Source: Brevundimonas sp. (GTDB lineage: Bacteria; Pseudomonadota; Alphaproteobacteria; Caulobacterales; Caulobacteraceae). From it: DNA of 23,068 nucleotides. The notes below the pieces were generated by a model. That model saw nothing but the letters and a program-made list of their open reading frames with translations. It made no database searches and was not told the origin of the DNA. Both the position numbers and the translations under genes were made by a program. This document shows, piece after piece, positions 22,813-23,068 of the stretch; the first letter of the stretch is position 1; every line of letters begins with the position of its first letter. Where the stretch lies: positions 1 to 23,068 of the forward strand of contig JADCBH010000201.1 of assembly GCA_020253595.1 (NCBI GenBank). The letters are read 5' to 3'.

Positions 22813-23068
22813 TCAGCGGGGACGGTTGCCATTGGCTGAGATGTCGCCGGTGTTGGTCTGGTCGGAGTTGACGATCACGGTGTTCCAGGACCCGGTCACC
22901 GAGACGGTCAGAAGATTTCCGATCGCCGTGCCTGATGAACTGCCGGCTCCCGACGAAAAGTAGTCGGCACCGCTGCGGGTCGGAACGTCGGCCGGCCCGT
23001 CGGACTGGAAGAAGCTGTTCGCATTTTCCTGGAGGATGCCGTTCACGATCAGGCGGTTGCCGATCTGA
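22813..23068 (-). CDS. hfaA: HfaA-like curli/holdfast anchor protein, 5' end cut by window
   Basis: The C-terminal 84 residues of a secreted Gly/Ser/Asn-rich protein. The frame is open to the right edge; a GTG at 23046 is internal, because sequence upstream reads QIGNRLIVNG in the same frame. Visible segments LQENANSFFQSDGP, SSGAGSSSGTAIGN, VTGSWNTVIVNSDQ and TNTGDISANGNRPR fit HfaA or curlin-like subunits, with N/S/T-rich beta-strand repeats. It is followed 32 bases later by the CsgG-like gene, which fits a secretion substrate preceding its exporter. The name rests on this context as much as on sequence. Confidence 0.72.
   Translation of the reverse strand, partial: QIGNRLIVNGILQENANSFFQSDGPADVPTRSGADYFSSGAGSSSGTAIGNLLTVSVTGSWNTVIVNSDQTNTGDISANGNRPR

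Noticed and set aside
1..23068. CRISPR arrays, tRNA or rRNA genes, transposases, integrases or prophage genes.
   Set aside because: No regularly spaced repeats, no cloverleaf sequence and no mobile-element protein were seen on either strand.

Overview
The window is high-GC DNA from an alphaproteobacterium. The best fit is a holdfast-forming member of the Caulobacterales, for example a Brevundimonas-like organism. The pointers are an hfaA/hfaB (curli-like holdfast anchor) cluster at the right end, a TonB-dependent receptor with a Caulobacterales-type layout, a DmdC-type acyl-CoA dehydrogenase under a LiuR-like MerR regulator, and intergenic palindromes typical of alphaproteobacteria. This assignment is inferred from gene content; no database search was run.

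Left part (1-7980). A periplasmic aldose sugar dehydrogenase, cut by the window edge, converges on a 50-residue orphan protein over a shared hairpin. DUF1289 and retropepsin-like protease genes follow on the plus strand. Then comes a long minus-strand block: glutamate-cysteine ligase, tRNA-dihydrouridine synthase DusA, two tandem paralogous beta-barrel outer-membrane proteins, and a TauE/SafE permease. The permease seems to start at CTG inside a CTGA overlap. RsmE lies just upstream of the ligase on the same strand.

Middle part (7990-14640). A fatty-acid oxidation module runs leftwards: MerR regulator, then a 595-residue acyl-CoA dehydrogenase 3 bp later, then a large imperfect inverted repeat, then a long-chain-type acyl-CoA dehydrogenase. 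A LiuR-like palindrome sits in the regulator promoter. Divergent from it are a DUF2256 zinc-ribbon-like protein and a membrane-anchored orphan, followed by a TonB-dependent receptor broken by one apparent missing base.

Scar region (14640-15245). Between two strong hairpin terminators lies a visibly lower-GC patch. It holds a C-terminal scrap of a POT transporter, a signal-peptide-only ORF that stops right after the cleavage site, and a 75-residue two-helix membrane protein. It looks like a deletion/insertion scar.

Right part (15245-23068). An intact POT peptide transporter is followed by an alkylation-repair pair: Ogt and an Ada-N/AraC/AlkA protein whose HhH-GPD glycosylase core has been deleted in frame. 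Next is a PadR/HAAS membrane-protein operon with a repeat-rich operator. The edge holds the holdfast cluster: HfaA, then a CsgG-like protein without a lipidation cysteine, then the lipoprotein HfaB, with a 4-bp ATGA overlap. The non-lipidated CsgG paralogue next to a lipidated one, with no hfaD following, is the best candidate here for something undescribed.
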